Of a DNA stretch of 64,000 nucleotides, positions 9,315 through 16,815 are shown piece by piece. This DNA comes from Companilactobacillus nuruki (GTDB lineage Bacteria; Bacillota; Bacilli; Lactobacillales; Lactobacillaceae). How positions within the stretch are numbered: the first letter of the stretch is position 1; every line of letters begins with the position of its first letter. Made by a program: the position numbers and the translations under genes. The stretch is from positions 1 to 64,000 of the forward strand of contig NZ_NIPR01000061.1 in the NCBI RefSeq assembly GCF_002872255.1, given 5' to 3'. Under the pieces are notes generated by a model. It had not been told where the DNA came from and ran no database searches. It was given only the letters and a program-made list of their open reading frames with translations.

Positions 9315-9357
9315 AAAGACCAGTTACTGAACTCTACTTCAGTAACTGGTCTTTTTT
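9315..9357 (+). terminator. Strong intrinsic terminator
   Basis: Perfect 17-bp stem AAAGACCAGTTACTGAA / TTCAGTAACTGGTCTTT with a 6-nt loop and a T run on the plus strand. It is unusually far from the nearest upstream stop codon (218 bp). Confidence 0.85.
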
Positions 9358-9409
9358 ATATCATTCAATTCATATTAAGGCAAAAACGATGGGTATCCTT
9401 GATTCCTGC

Positions 9410-9991
9410 TTAAGTTTGGTTAGAGTGTGAGCGATTTCCGCCTTCCACAAAAATTGAAATTCGGCCGGAACGCTATGGACACGACTTGAAACTTACGCAA
9501 AAAACACGTAATTTCCAAGCTCGGTCTTTTACTAAGTGAGAAAATCACTCACTAAGTAAAATTTCATAGCTGAGCCGATTTCAATTTTTGTTCCAGGCTA
9601 GATAAATGTTGTATATTTGGTTACTAAAATGGTTTTAGTTACTAAAGACAAATAGTCTGTATTGATTCAACCCAAAACTATAGTTGATGTCAATACAGAC
9701 TATTTTGGTACATTAAAAAATTGAATGGAATTATTTAAGTTATCGAAGTGTTAAATTCTAAAACAACAACAGTTATTTAGTACGAAACGGAGAAAGGACG
9801 ATTTCAGCCAAGAAATTATTCTTAGCGGTTTTTCCCGCTTAGAATAAGGTCGAGCTTGGAGACAAGTGATCTTCTTGGCTTCAAGTCGTGCCCTTGGCGT
9901 TCCGAATCGTTCCTTTCGTAGTGGAGTGCGGAATACTCCCCTATACATTCAGATAGGACCTTTCTAACACTCACACTTTAACCAATCTTAA
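9410..9991. repeat. 582-bp non-coding inverted-repeat element (copy 1)
   Basis: Its ends are inverted copies of each other: left TTAAGTTTGGTTAGAGTG (from 9410) and right CACTTTAACCAATCTTAA (ending at 9991). Inside, the left and right halves are themselves roughly inverted, around a central hairpin at 9651-9704. The same blocks (GGAACG...AAATCGGCTCAGC, TTATTCTTAGCGG...CCGCTTAGAATAA, CAAGTCGTGCCC, GGCGTTCC) recur in the element at 28971-29398. There is no transposase and no meaningful ORF; a 65-codon open frame at 9751-9948 is a by-product. It sits between the converging phosphatase and ABC ATPase genes. It looks MITE-like, but mobility is inference. Confidence 0.75.
9651..9704 (-). repeat. Hairpin core repeat, copy 1
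   Basis: Perfect 15-bp arms AATAGTCTGTATTGA / TCAATACAGACTATT. By its loop sequence it lies in minus orientation relative to copies 2-6. It is the centre of the 582-bp element. Confidence 0.85.
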
Positions 9992-10020
9992 TCGAAACAA
10001 GCTATATTCTTTACCAGTAC

Positions 10021-10779
10021 CTATTCAAAAGCTGCTAATAATTGTTCTTTATCAAGATTATTCTTTTGAACTCCTCGGACATCTAACTTGATTTGACCAT
10101 CTTGGACCATAACTAAACGGTTGCCATATTTCAATGCATCGGACATTTTATGAGTGATCATCATAGTAGTTAAATGCTTTTTTTGTACCATATCATCAGT
10201 TATTTTCATGACTTCATGACTGGTTTTAGGATCAAGGGCTGCTGTATGTTCATCTAGCAATAATAATTTTGGCTTACTTAAGGTTGCCATTAATAACGAC
10301 AAGGCTTGTCTCTGACCACCAGATAAATATTTAACCTGTGTATCTAGAAAATTTTCCAATCCCATATTAAGAGTCTTCAATAATTCTTGATATTGGGGAA
10401 TATCATTCTTTTTTTGGTACCATTTTAAATTGACTGTATGTTGATGGTCTTGTGCCAAAATCAAATTTTGCATAACTGTTAAATCTCCAGCTGTTCCCAT
10501 TTTAGGATCTTGGAAAACACGTGACATAAAACGTGAACGATATGCTACCGATTTCTTAGAAACATCATGATCAACCAAATCAATTTCTCCAGCATCTGCT
10601 TGTAAGGTTCCTGCAATAGTATTTAAAAGAGTTGATTTTCCAGCCCCATTGTTACCAATTACTGAAATAAAGTCGCCTTCCTCAACTTGAAGATTAATAT
10701 TTTTCAAAATATGACGTTCATTATCAGTCCCGGGAAAGAAGACCTTTTGTAGATGCTTCACTTGTAATACTTTCATCAT
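10021..10779 (-). CDS. ABC transporter ATP-binding protein (TrpXYZ-like importer)
   Basis: 252 residues. Walker A is VIGNNGAGKSTLL, the signature is VKYLSGGQRQALS and Walker B is KLLLLDEHTAALD. It is the third gene of a binding protein-permease-ATPase unit and starts inside the last codons of the permease gene (56-bp overlap). Two adjacent ATGs (10779, 10776) follow a GGAGG site. The set resembles the PF04392-type systems named TrpXYZ in streptococci; that substrate assignment (tryptophan or another aromatic/small solute) is not proven here. The 582-bp repeat element begins 30 bp past its stop. Confidence 0.88.
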   Translation of the reverse strand: MMKVLQVKHLQKVFFPGTDNERHILKNINLQVEEGDFISVIGNNGAGKSTLLNTIAGTLQADAGEIDLVDHDVSKKSVAYRSRFMSRVFQDPKMGTAGDLTVMQNLILAQDHQHTVNLKWYQKKNDIPQYQELLKTLNMGLENFLDTQVKYLSGGQRQALSLLMATLSKPKLLLLDEHTAALDPKTSHEVMKITDDMVQKKHLTTMMITHKMSDALKYGNRLVMVQDGQIKLDVRGVQKNNLDKEQLLAAFE

Positions 10780-11674
10780 CTTGTTCCTCCATCTGTGCTA
10801 AATATTTCTTCAATTGACGTTTGGTTCTAATACGGTTTTGAATAATTGGAACGCAGATTACAATTACCAAAATGATTGCTGAAAGAATTTTTAAATCGTC
10901 TGGCGGAAAACCTAATCCCATTGCAACGGTTAGAAGTAATCGATAAACAATTGCTCCAACAACCATGGCAATCAAACGGGTTAAAATATTATGTCCACGT
11001 AAGAATATTTCACCAACCAAAACAGACGCTAACCCAATAACAATTGTTCCAATTCCCATGCCAATATCAGCATACCCATTACTTTGAGCAATCAGAGCAC
11101 CTGATAAAGCAATAAATCCATTTGAAATCATATAACCAAAAATTATCATTCCATCGGTATTGATACCATTTGCTGAGGACATTTCTTTGTTGTTACCTGT
11201 TGCCATTAATGAGAGTCCTAATCTAGTTTTGAACATTAAATATAGTAGAGTTACCACAATCACAGTCACAATTAACCCCAAAATAATTGTTTGAATTTCT
11301 AAATTCCAACCAGCTGGCAAATATTCTGTCAAAACCTTTTGATCTAACAATGGAACATTAGATTTCCCCATAATATGCATATTGATTGAATATAAACCTG
11401 TCATTGTTAAAATTCCTGCTAACAATGATGGTATACGAAACTTAGTGTCCAATATTCCTGTTACCAATCCTGCCAAACACCCTGCAAGAAAACCAACAAC
11501 GGCAGCAGTAATCGCCGACTGCCCTTTCAGCATCAAACTTACTGCAATGGCAGCACCAAAGGGAAAGCTTCCCTCTGTGGTTAAATCAGGAATATCTAAA
11601 ATTCTAAATGTGATGAACACTCCAATTGCCAATGGTGCCCACAATAATCCCTGTCCAAGACTAGATATAAGCAT
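10724..11674 (-). CDS. ABC transporter permease (BPD_transp_2 type)
   Basis: 316 residues with eight to nine hydrophobic segments. LSGALIAQSNGYADIGMGIGTIVIGLASVLVGEIF is the conserved cytoplasmic-loop region of the branched-chain amino acid/ribose-type permease superfamily. It ends in a hydrophilic 40-residue tail that overlaps the ATPase gene. The start lies 23 bp after the binding-protein stop, consistent with one operon. The substrate follows that of the binding protein and is unknown. Confidence 0.88.
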   Translation of the reverse strand: MLISSLGQGLLWAPLAIGVFITFRILDIPDLTTEGSFPFGAAIAVSLMLKGQSAITAAVVGFLAGCLAGLVTGILDTKFRIPSLLAGILTMTGLYSINMHIMGKSNVPLLDQKVLTEYLPAGWNLEIQTIILGLIVTVIVVTLLYLMFKTRLGLSLMATGNNKEMSSANGINTDGMIIFGYMISNGFIALSGALIAQSNGYADIGMGIGTIVIGLASVLVGEIFLRGHNILTRLIAMVVGAIVYRLLLTVAMGLGFPPDDLKILSAIILVIVICVPIIQNRIRTKRQLKKYLAQMEEQDDESITSEASTKGLLSRD

Positions 11675-11697
11675 ATTTTTACCTCCAAAATTTTAAA

Positions 11698-12666
11698 CTA
11701 TGGTTTTTGTATTTTATCTGGATTAATACCAAGTGCCTTGGCGTTATCCTTGTTAACATAAAGTCTCAAAGTATGTGATGTTTCTACAGGCATATCTTGA
11801 GGCTTCTTTTTATCAATCAAAATCTTATAAGCCATCTTAGCCGTTTGTTTACCTAAATCATTGTAATTAATACCATATGTAGCTGTACCACCATCTTCAG
11901 CCATTTCGATTGATCCAGTTACAACCGGTAATTTAGCTTCTTTGGCTTTCTTGCCAACTGTTTTCATCGAGCTAGCCATTAAATTATCTGTAGGGATATA
12001 GATTCCCGAAACCTTACCTGACATTGATGACAAAGCACTTGCAACATCATTCGTACTTGTGACACTGACAATATTTAATTTCAAATTATGATTCTTAGCA
12101 TATGTTTTAACTTTTTTAATTTGTAGAACTGAATTTTCTTCTGATGAATTATAAAGAACTCCAATTGGTTTATCACTCTTAGTCAAGGTAGTCAAAAGCT
12201 TCACTTGTTTATCAACTGGTCCTAAATCTTTTGTTCCAGTAACATTAGTATTTGGCTTCCTATCATCCTTGACCAACCCCGCACTTTTTAAATTAGTGAC
12301 AGCTGTGACAACTATTGGTGTTGTTTTAGTCTTTTTAGCCAAAGCTTGTGCCGATGGTGTAGCAATTCCTAGAATCAAATCATTCTTTTTTTGAGTTAAT
12401 TGTTGTGCCATTGAATTAAGATTTGATTGATCCCCTTGAGCATTTTGATAGTTATATTTAACCTTAATAGATTTATCATGTTGTTTGATTTCTTTATTTA
12501 ATTCTTCCTTGAATCCTTTTCTAGCAGCATCCAGTGAACCATGCGGAACAATTTGTAAAATTCCTACGTTCAATGTTTTATCTGCTGCTGAGCTATTATT
12601 TGAACAACCTGTCAATACCAAGGCCGCCATTATTACTGTTAGTAAACCAATTAAAGATTTTTTCAT
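11698..12666 (-). CDS. ABC transporter substrate-binding lipoprotein (PF04392 type)
   Basis: About 322 residues from ATG at 12666 (MKKSLIG); a second ATG at 12675 lies immediately after the GGGAGG site and is too close. The signal peptide ends in the lipobox LTGC, so the mature protein is a membrane-anchored lipoprotein. The remainder has the two-lobe pattern of ABC_sub_bind proteins: TLNVGILQIVPHGSLDAARKG, an ILGIATPSAQALAKKTKTTP block and a C-terminal DLGKQTAKMAYKIL. The frame stays open upstream to 12861, but that part is the structured leader, not protein. Expression is probably controlled by the attenuator at 12691-12729. Confidence 0.88.
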   Translation of the reverse strand: MKKSLIGLLTVIMAALVLTGCSNNSSAADKTLNVGILQIVPHGSLDAARKGFKEELNKEIKQHDKSIKVKYNYQNAQGDQSNLNSMAQQLTQKKNDLILGIATPSAQALAKKTKTTPIVVTAVTNLKSAGLVKDDRKPNTNVTGTKDLGPVDKQVKLLTTLTKSDKPIGVLYNSSEENSVLQIKKVKTYAKNHNLKLNIVSVTSTNDVASALSSMSGKVSGIYIPTDNLMASSMKTVGKKAKEAKLPVVTGSIEMAEDGGTATYGINYNDLGKQTAKMAYKILIDKKKPQDMPVETSHTLRLYVNKDNAKALGINPDKIQKP

Positions 12667-12690
12667 AAAATTCATCCTCCCAAATGTATA

Positions 12691-12729
12691 AAAAAAACCA
12701 GTTAGATTCGGATACGAATCTAACTGGTT
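12691..12729 (-). terminator. Attenuator terminator in the ABC importer leader
   Basis: Perfect 15-bp stem AACCAGTTAGATTCG / CGAATCTAACTGGTT with a GATA loop and a seven-T run on the minus strand. It ends about 10 bp before the Shine-Dalgarno sequence of the binding-protein gene, so it lies inside the 5' leader and must be read through for expression. Confidence 0.85.
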
Positions 12730-12860
12730 TATACTTGGGCCCAAATATTTTCTCCAGATAGATTCAACCCTGTATCTATCTGGCTTTATGACATGCTTAA
12801 AAGCTTTAGCCAATCGATAGATACGAACACGTACGCGTCCGCATCCAATGATTGGATACA
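12730..12860 (-). promoter_or_regulatory. Structured 5' leader with competing stems (unknown riboregulator)
   Basis: In plus-strand coordinates: 12754-12763 (CCAGATAGAT) can pair with 12774-12783 (ATCTATCTGG), while 12772-12785 can instead pair with 12808-12824 (AGCCA...GATAGATAC). The block 12754-12765 can pair with the terminator arm 12717-12728 with one mismatch, which would act as an antiterminator. A further small hairpin TCCAATGATTGGA is at 12844-12856. The canonical T-box core TGGNACCGCG is absent, and I could not match TPP, purine, lysine, FMN, SAM or guanidine motifs by eye. Confidence 0.65.
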
Positions 12861-13030
12861 AACGCTATCTAAAGAAAAAGCTAAAGGCAAATTGATTATT
12901 TAAATGTGAGTTTAAATTATTACTTATTTTCATAATAAAGTTCTCCTCGTTTTCAATTTACATTCTCTATGTAAAACATCTAGAAATTAATATGTCAATA
13001 ATTTTATTAAAATAATCTAATTTTAATTAT

Positions 13031-13063
13031 AGGTACTTTTTAGTACCTACTGCACTTTAAAGT
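13031..13063. promoter_or_regulatory. Probable HxlR-type operator pair
   Basis: AGGTACTTTTTAGTACCT (13031-13048, perfect 7-4-7 inverted repeat) followed by a second palindrome with core ACTTTAAAGT (13054-13063). They lie just upstream of the MFS promoter. YodB/HxlR regulators bind sites of the GTACT...AGTAC kind, and the HxlR gene is the next gene after the exporter. Confidence 0.55.
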
Positions 13064-13069
13064 ACGTAA

Positions 13070-13097
13070 TTGTTTATTTATCCCAACCCCATATAAT
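13070..13097 (+). promoter_or_regulatory. Sigma-A promoter of MFS gene
   Basis: -35 TTGTTT (13070-13075), 16-bp spacer, -10 TATAAT (13092-13097), 40 bp before the start codon. Confidence 0.6.
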
Positions 13098-13137
13098 GAT
13101 ACACATAATCAAATATTGCCTAAGAGGTGAAAAGGAT

Positions 13138-14346
13138 ATGAACAAAAAAGTATCATCAAATTGGATTCTTTTATCATTAGCCATTAGTGCTTTTGCAATT
13201 GGATCAACCGAATTCATTAGTGTTGGGATCATGCCTCTCCTCACTAAAACATTTAGCATTTCATTATCACAAGGCGGTCTGACCGTTTCTATTTATGCCT
13301 TAGGAATAATGTTCGGTGCACCAATTCTAGCCTTAATAACTAACCGTTGGGATCGCAAAAAATTATTAATTGGAATTATGGTCAGCTTTATTATCGGAAA
13401 TACCCTGGCGGCATTAGCACCAAGCTTCATCATTCTTTTGGTAGGTCGAATCATTGCTGCTTTATCACATGGTATCTTTATGACTATTGCTTCACTAATT
13501 GCTGCCGATGTCGTTAGTCCTAATAAAAGAGCTTCTGCAATTGCAGTAATGTTTACCGGATTAACCGTTGCTACCATTACAGGTGTTCCAATTGGGACAT
13601 TCATCGGTAATACTTTTGGATGGAGATTATCATTCTTCTTCCTAGTTGCACTTGGATTGATTGGTTTAATCACTAATATTATTTTAGTGCCAAACAAATT
13701 GCCATTACCCAAACCAACTAGTGTCAAAGGAATTTGGAAAATTCTTAAGCAACCGCAATTACTATTAATTTTATTAATAACAGCTTTAGGATATGGCGCA
13801 ACCTTCCCTGTCTATACTTACTTAACAACCATATTGAATAAAAATATGGGTTGGTCACAAGGAGCTATCGTTATTATTTTAATCTTTTATGGCGTAGCTG
13901 TGGCAATTGGTAATACTCTTGGTGGAAGATTTGCTAATAAAAAACCCTTAGCTGCCCTCTTGAAAATGTTTATTGGTTTAGGCTTGGCTTTAATTGTAAT
14001 GAGATTTACAATCAATTTTCATCTACTAGGTTTAGTGGCTATTCTATTATTAGGCTTATTTGCTTTCATGAATGTCCCAGGATTACAATTATATATCGTT
14101 CAATTGGCTGAAAAATACACGCCTAATGAAGTTCCATTGGCGTCAGCCTTAAATATCTCAGCCTTTAATGTAGGAATCACGGTCGGTTCAACTATTGGTG
14201 GACAAATGGTAGCTCAAAATCAGTTAGTCAATACTCCTTGGGCTGGCATAGCTATGTTGCTAATCGGAGTTATTTTGATTTTTGTACTAATGAAAATGGA
14301 AAATTCTACAGTTGAATCAAAGGATTTAAACTTAGAAAATTGCTAA
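13138..14346 (+). CDS. MFS transporter (AraJ/DHA1-like exporter)
   Basis: About 402 residues from ATG at 13138, which follows AGAGGTGAAAAGG; an upstream in-frame start would include the promoter. Twelve membrane segments are expected. GSTEFISVGIMPLL near the N-terminus and the loop TNRWDRKKLL (motif A-like, between segments 2 and 3) are typical of AraJ/PbuE-type DHA1 proteins that export sugars, purines or drugs. It is followed 67 bp later by an HxlR regulator, so drug or electrophile efflux is plausible. Confidence 0.88.
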   Translation: MNKKVSSNWILLSLAISAFAIGSTEFISVGIMPLLTKTFSISLSQGGLTVSIYALGIMFGAPILALITNRWDRKKLLIGIMVSFIIGNTLAALAPSFIILLVGRIIAALSHGIFMTIASLIAADVVSPNKRASAIAVMFTGLTVATITGVPIGTFIGNTFGWRLSFFFLVALGLIGLITNIILVPNKLPLPKPTSVKGIWKILKQPQLLLILLITALGYGATFPVYTYLTTILNKNMGWSQGAIVIILIFYGVAVAIGNTLGGRFANKKPLAALLKMFIGLGLALIVMRFTINFHLLGLVAILLLGLFAFMNVPGLQLYIVQLAEKYTPNEVPLASALNISAFNVGITVGSTIGGQMVAQNQLVNTPWAGIAMLLIGVILIFVLMKMENSTVESKDLNLENC

Positions 14347-14413
14347 GTACAAATAGTGATGTTAATATACATTTACATTAAACAGTGGCTTAATTTGGAA
14401 GGATGGCACATTA

Positions 14414-14803
14414 ATGAAACAGGCAATTTATAATATCGGCGTTGAAGCAACTATGAAAATTATCGGTGGCAAGTGGAAACCTATCATCCTCTGCCATTTA
14501 AAACACGGTAAAATGCGTACGGGTCAATTGCGAAGAGTAATTCCTAATATCACTCAAAAAATGTTAACTCAACAATTAAGGGAACTTGAAGAGGATGGTA
14601 TTATTGATCGTAAAGTTTATAACCAAATTCCACCAAAAGTTGAATATTCGCTAACCGATTATGGTCATTCATTAAATAAAATATTAGAAGCCCTCTGTGT
14701 TTGGGGCGAAAATGATATTGAAAAACGTAAAGCTAAGGGTGAAAACATTATTCTATTAAACAAAGAAGATGTTGAAAACGACGCTTTGCCTTATGCCGAT
14801 TAA
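14414..14803 (+). CDS. HxlR family transcriptional regulator
   Basis: 129 residues with one winged helix. Hallmarks are GGKWKPIILCHLKHGKMRTGQLRRVIPNITQKMLTQQLRELEEDGII and the wing residues YNQIPPKVEYSLT. Regulators of this family (YodB, HypR, HxlR) often sense electrophiles through an N-terminal cysteine, but Cys is absent from the first 25 residues here; the available cysteines are in ILCHLK and ALCVWG. It probably controls the upstream MFS exporter through the sites at 13031-13063. Confidence 0.92.
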   Translation: MKQAIYNIGVEATMKIIGGKWKPIILCHLKHGKMRTGQLRRVIPNITQKMLTQQLRELEEDGIIDRKVYNQIPPKVEYSLTDYGHSLNKILEALCVWGENDIEKRKAKGENIILLNKEDVENDALPYAD

Positions 14804-14807
14804 CCAC

Positions 14808-14855
14808 AAAAGAGCCTAACAAGAAACTATTAATAAGTTTCTTGTTAGGCTCTTT
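14808..14855. terminator. Bidirectional terminator between HxlR and BspA-like gene
   Basis: Near-perfect stem AAAGAGCCTAACAAGAAACT / AGTTTCTTGTTAGGCTCTTT lying between two converging genes, with A and T runs on both sides. Confidence 0.85.
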
Positions 14856-14866
14856 AATTGTATATT

Positions 14867-16600
14867 TCATTTTGTAATGACGGAATCAACTGGTACAAAC
14901 TCATTTGTAGCAACACGATAAAAAGATTTGCCATTAATATAAGCCAATTTATCAACCTGCCAATTCGTATCAGCTGCCAAGGCACGATTCAAAACCGTCT
15001 CACCCTGACTAGTAGTTAAATATTGAACATCATTTCTTGTACCAATCGTTAAATTTTTATTCTCATATACATAAATGTCCCTTGCCTTAACCCATTCATT
15101 TGTAGCGACACGATAATACTTAATACCATTTCTAGTCATTTCTTGGTCACTAAACCAGTCACTATTTTGTGCCAAGGCTCGATTTAAGACTTTATCTCCA
15201 TTTAATTTATATAGTGAAACCGAACCATTATGTGGATGGGTAGTTACCAAATGTTCAATGTCAATTGTATTTGGCCTAGATGAAGATGATCCCGAATGAT
15301 TAGGCGTACTTGGATTAGTCGTTCCATCAGATGTATATGTTATGTATCCTGAATCATCTGGATCTACTACAACAATTTTATAAGTAACCTTTCCATCGTC
15401 ATTTATATCTACCGATAATTTTCCTTTAACGGTGACTTTGTTCGCTTTATAACCACTTAAAGTAGGCACCTTAATATCAAATTCATCGTTAATATTTAAT
15501 AAATCACTTATTGTAATAGACTGGTCTTTACTTATTTGATCACCCTTATTACTTTTAAAAGTTACGTCCGACGTTACTGTATCTGATGGCACTACATGAA
15601 CATAGGTCCCATCATATTCATCAGCTCCAACGGCAAAATCCTGAGCATTAATCAACTTATCCGGATTATTTATGTTAATCCAATAACCAGGAAATTTTGC
15701 TTCCCCCGTTGATATATCTAATCCTATATATGAATTTTTTAATGACGTATCTTTGGAGACTGTAATTCTATCAATTGAACTATTCATCAAATAATATGTT
15801 GCATTAGCATTTTGATTATTCCAAGTACTCAAATCAACTGTAGTTAACTTACTATCACCAGAAAATAACTGCATCATAGAAACACCGTCTTTAAATTTCC
15901 AACCACTGACATCTATAGAATTAAGATTTGACATATTTGAAAACATAAAACTCATATTGTTAACATTAGATACATTAAATTTTGAAAGATTCAATGAATT
16001 TAAGGTAGTTCCAGAAAACATAGATTGCATAGTTATGACACTACTTGTATCTAATCCTAATAAATTCAGCGATTCAAAATTGCTTTCAGAGAACATCCCT
16101 TGCATATTAGTTACTTTGCTAGTATTTAAACCCGTCAAGTCCAAGACTTTTAAAGCTTTTAATCCTGAAAACATATTAGACATATCTGTAGTATTACTTG
16201 TATCAAAATTCTTTAAATTACTTATTTCACTCAGATTTTTAAAATCTTTAAAAAAGTTAGAGGTGCTATCCTGAGCTATAACATTACCATCAAATGAAAT
16301 CTTTGTAACCAAAGGTTTATATTCATCGTTCATTCCAATTGCAAATGGAACTCCATCGGCCCCAACTGTTCCACCATAAATGTGCAAAGTTCCATCATCC
16401 GTCAATTTATACATGACGGGATTATCTTCTGGCCCTTCTTGTCCACTAAAAATAATTCTGCCATCATGTGAATCGTCGCTTATCTCCTCAGTCGAGGTAC
16501 TTGAGCCAACATTTTCAGCATGAACATTTGCTGTATTCGTTGTCAATATGATTCCTGCTATTAACATGGTTGCACCCAATGAAATAAGTCCCTTTTTCAT
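14867..16600 (-). CDS. BspA-like leucine-rich repeat surface protein with SLAP domains
   Basis: About 577 residues from ATG at 16600. Residues 1-28 are a signal peptide (MKKGLISLGATMLIAGIIL... ending VHA). Residues about 95-230 hold roughly five DUF285/BspA-type repeats of 23-25 residues, recognisable by NMSNMFSG, NMQGMFSE and TMQSMFSG followed by LxxLDLTGLN. A beta-rich spacer follows, then a Ser/Pro/Asn linker (about 435-450). The last 120 residues are two SLAP-like units, each with NRALA...W...YYRVATNEWV. SLAP domains bind cell-wall polymers non-covalently, and there is no LPXTG signal. It is a secreted, wall-attached protein of unknown ligand and a paralogue of the next gene. Confidence 0.85.
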   Translation of the reverse strand: MKKGLISLGATMLIAGIILTTNTANVHAENVGSSTSTEEISDDSHDGRIIFSGQEGPEDNPVMYKLTDDGTLHIYGGTVGADGVPFAIGMNDEYKPLVTKISFDGNVIAQDSTSNFFKDFKNLSEISNLKNFDTSNTTDMSNMFSGLKALKVLDLTGLNTSKVTNMQGMFSESNFESLNLLGLDTSSVITMQSMFSGTTLNSLNLSKFNVSNVNNMSFMFSNMSNLNSIDVSGWKFKDGVSMMQLFSGDSKLTTVDLSTWNNQNANATYYLMNSSIDRITVSKDTSLKNSYIGLDISTGEAKFPGYWININNPDKLINAQDFAVGADEYDGTYVHVVPSDTVTSDVTFKSNKGDQISKDQSITISDLLNINDEFDIKVPTLSGYKANKVTVKGKLSVDINDDGKVTYKIVVVDPDDSGYITYTSDGTTNPSTPNHSGSSSSRPNTIDIEHLVTTHPHNGSVSLYKLNGDKVLNRALAQNSDWFSDQEMTRNGIKYYRVATNEWVKARDIYVYENKNLTIGTRNDVQYLTTSQGETVLNRALAADTNWQVDKLAYINGKSFYRVATNEFVPVDSVITK

Positions 16601-16815
16601 AATTCTAACCGTCCCCTTCAATACGTTTGATCATTATTGAAGAATATCATTAGATAAATGAATTTAGGATTCAGTAACGGAAAAAAGTTTTTGCTCACTA
16701 TGATTTATTCTATGACCAAAAAATAATAATTTTAATAAAAAAGAAAATCATCCCGAATGAATGAATTTCCTTAATTAATTCATAATTATCAGTTATTTAT
16801 AAAGAGTTATTAAAT

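Noticed and set aside
9751-9948. 65-codon minus-strand open frame
   Set aside because: It lies wholly inside the inverted-repeat element, has no ribosome site and has a composition unlike protein coding sequence here.
12667-12861. In-frame 65-residue N-terminal extension of the ABC binding protein
   Set aside because: It would place the signal peptide internally and is made of the structured leader and terminator hairpin; the lipoprotein start at 12666 has the proper ribosome site.
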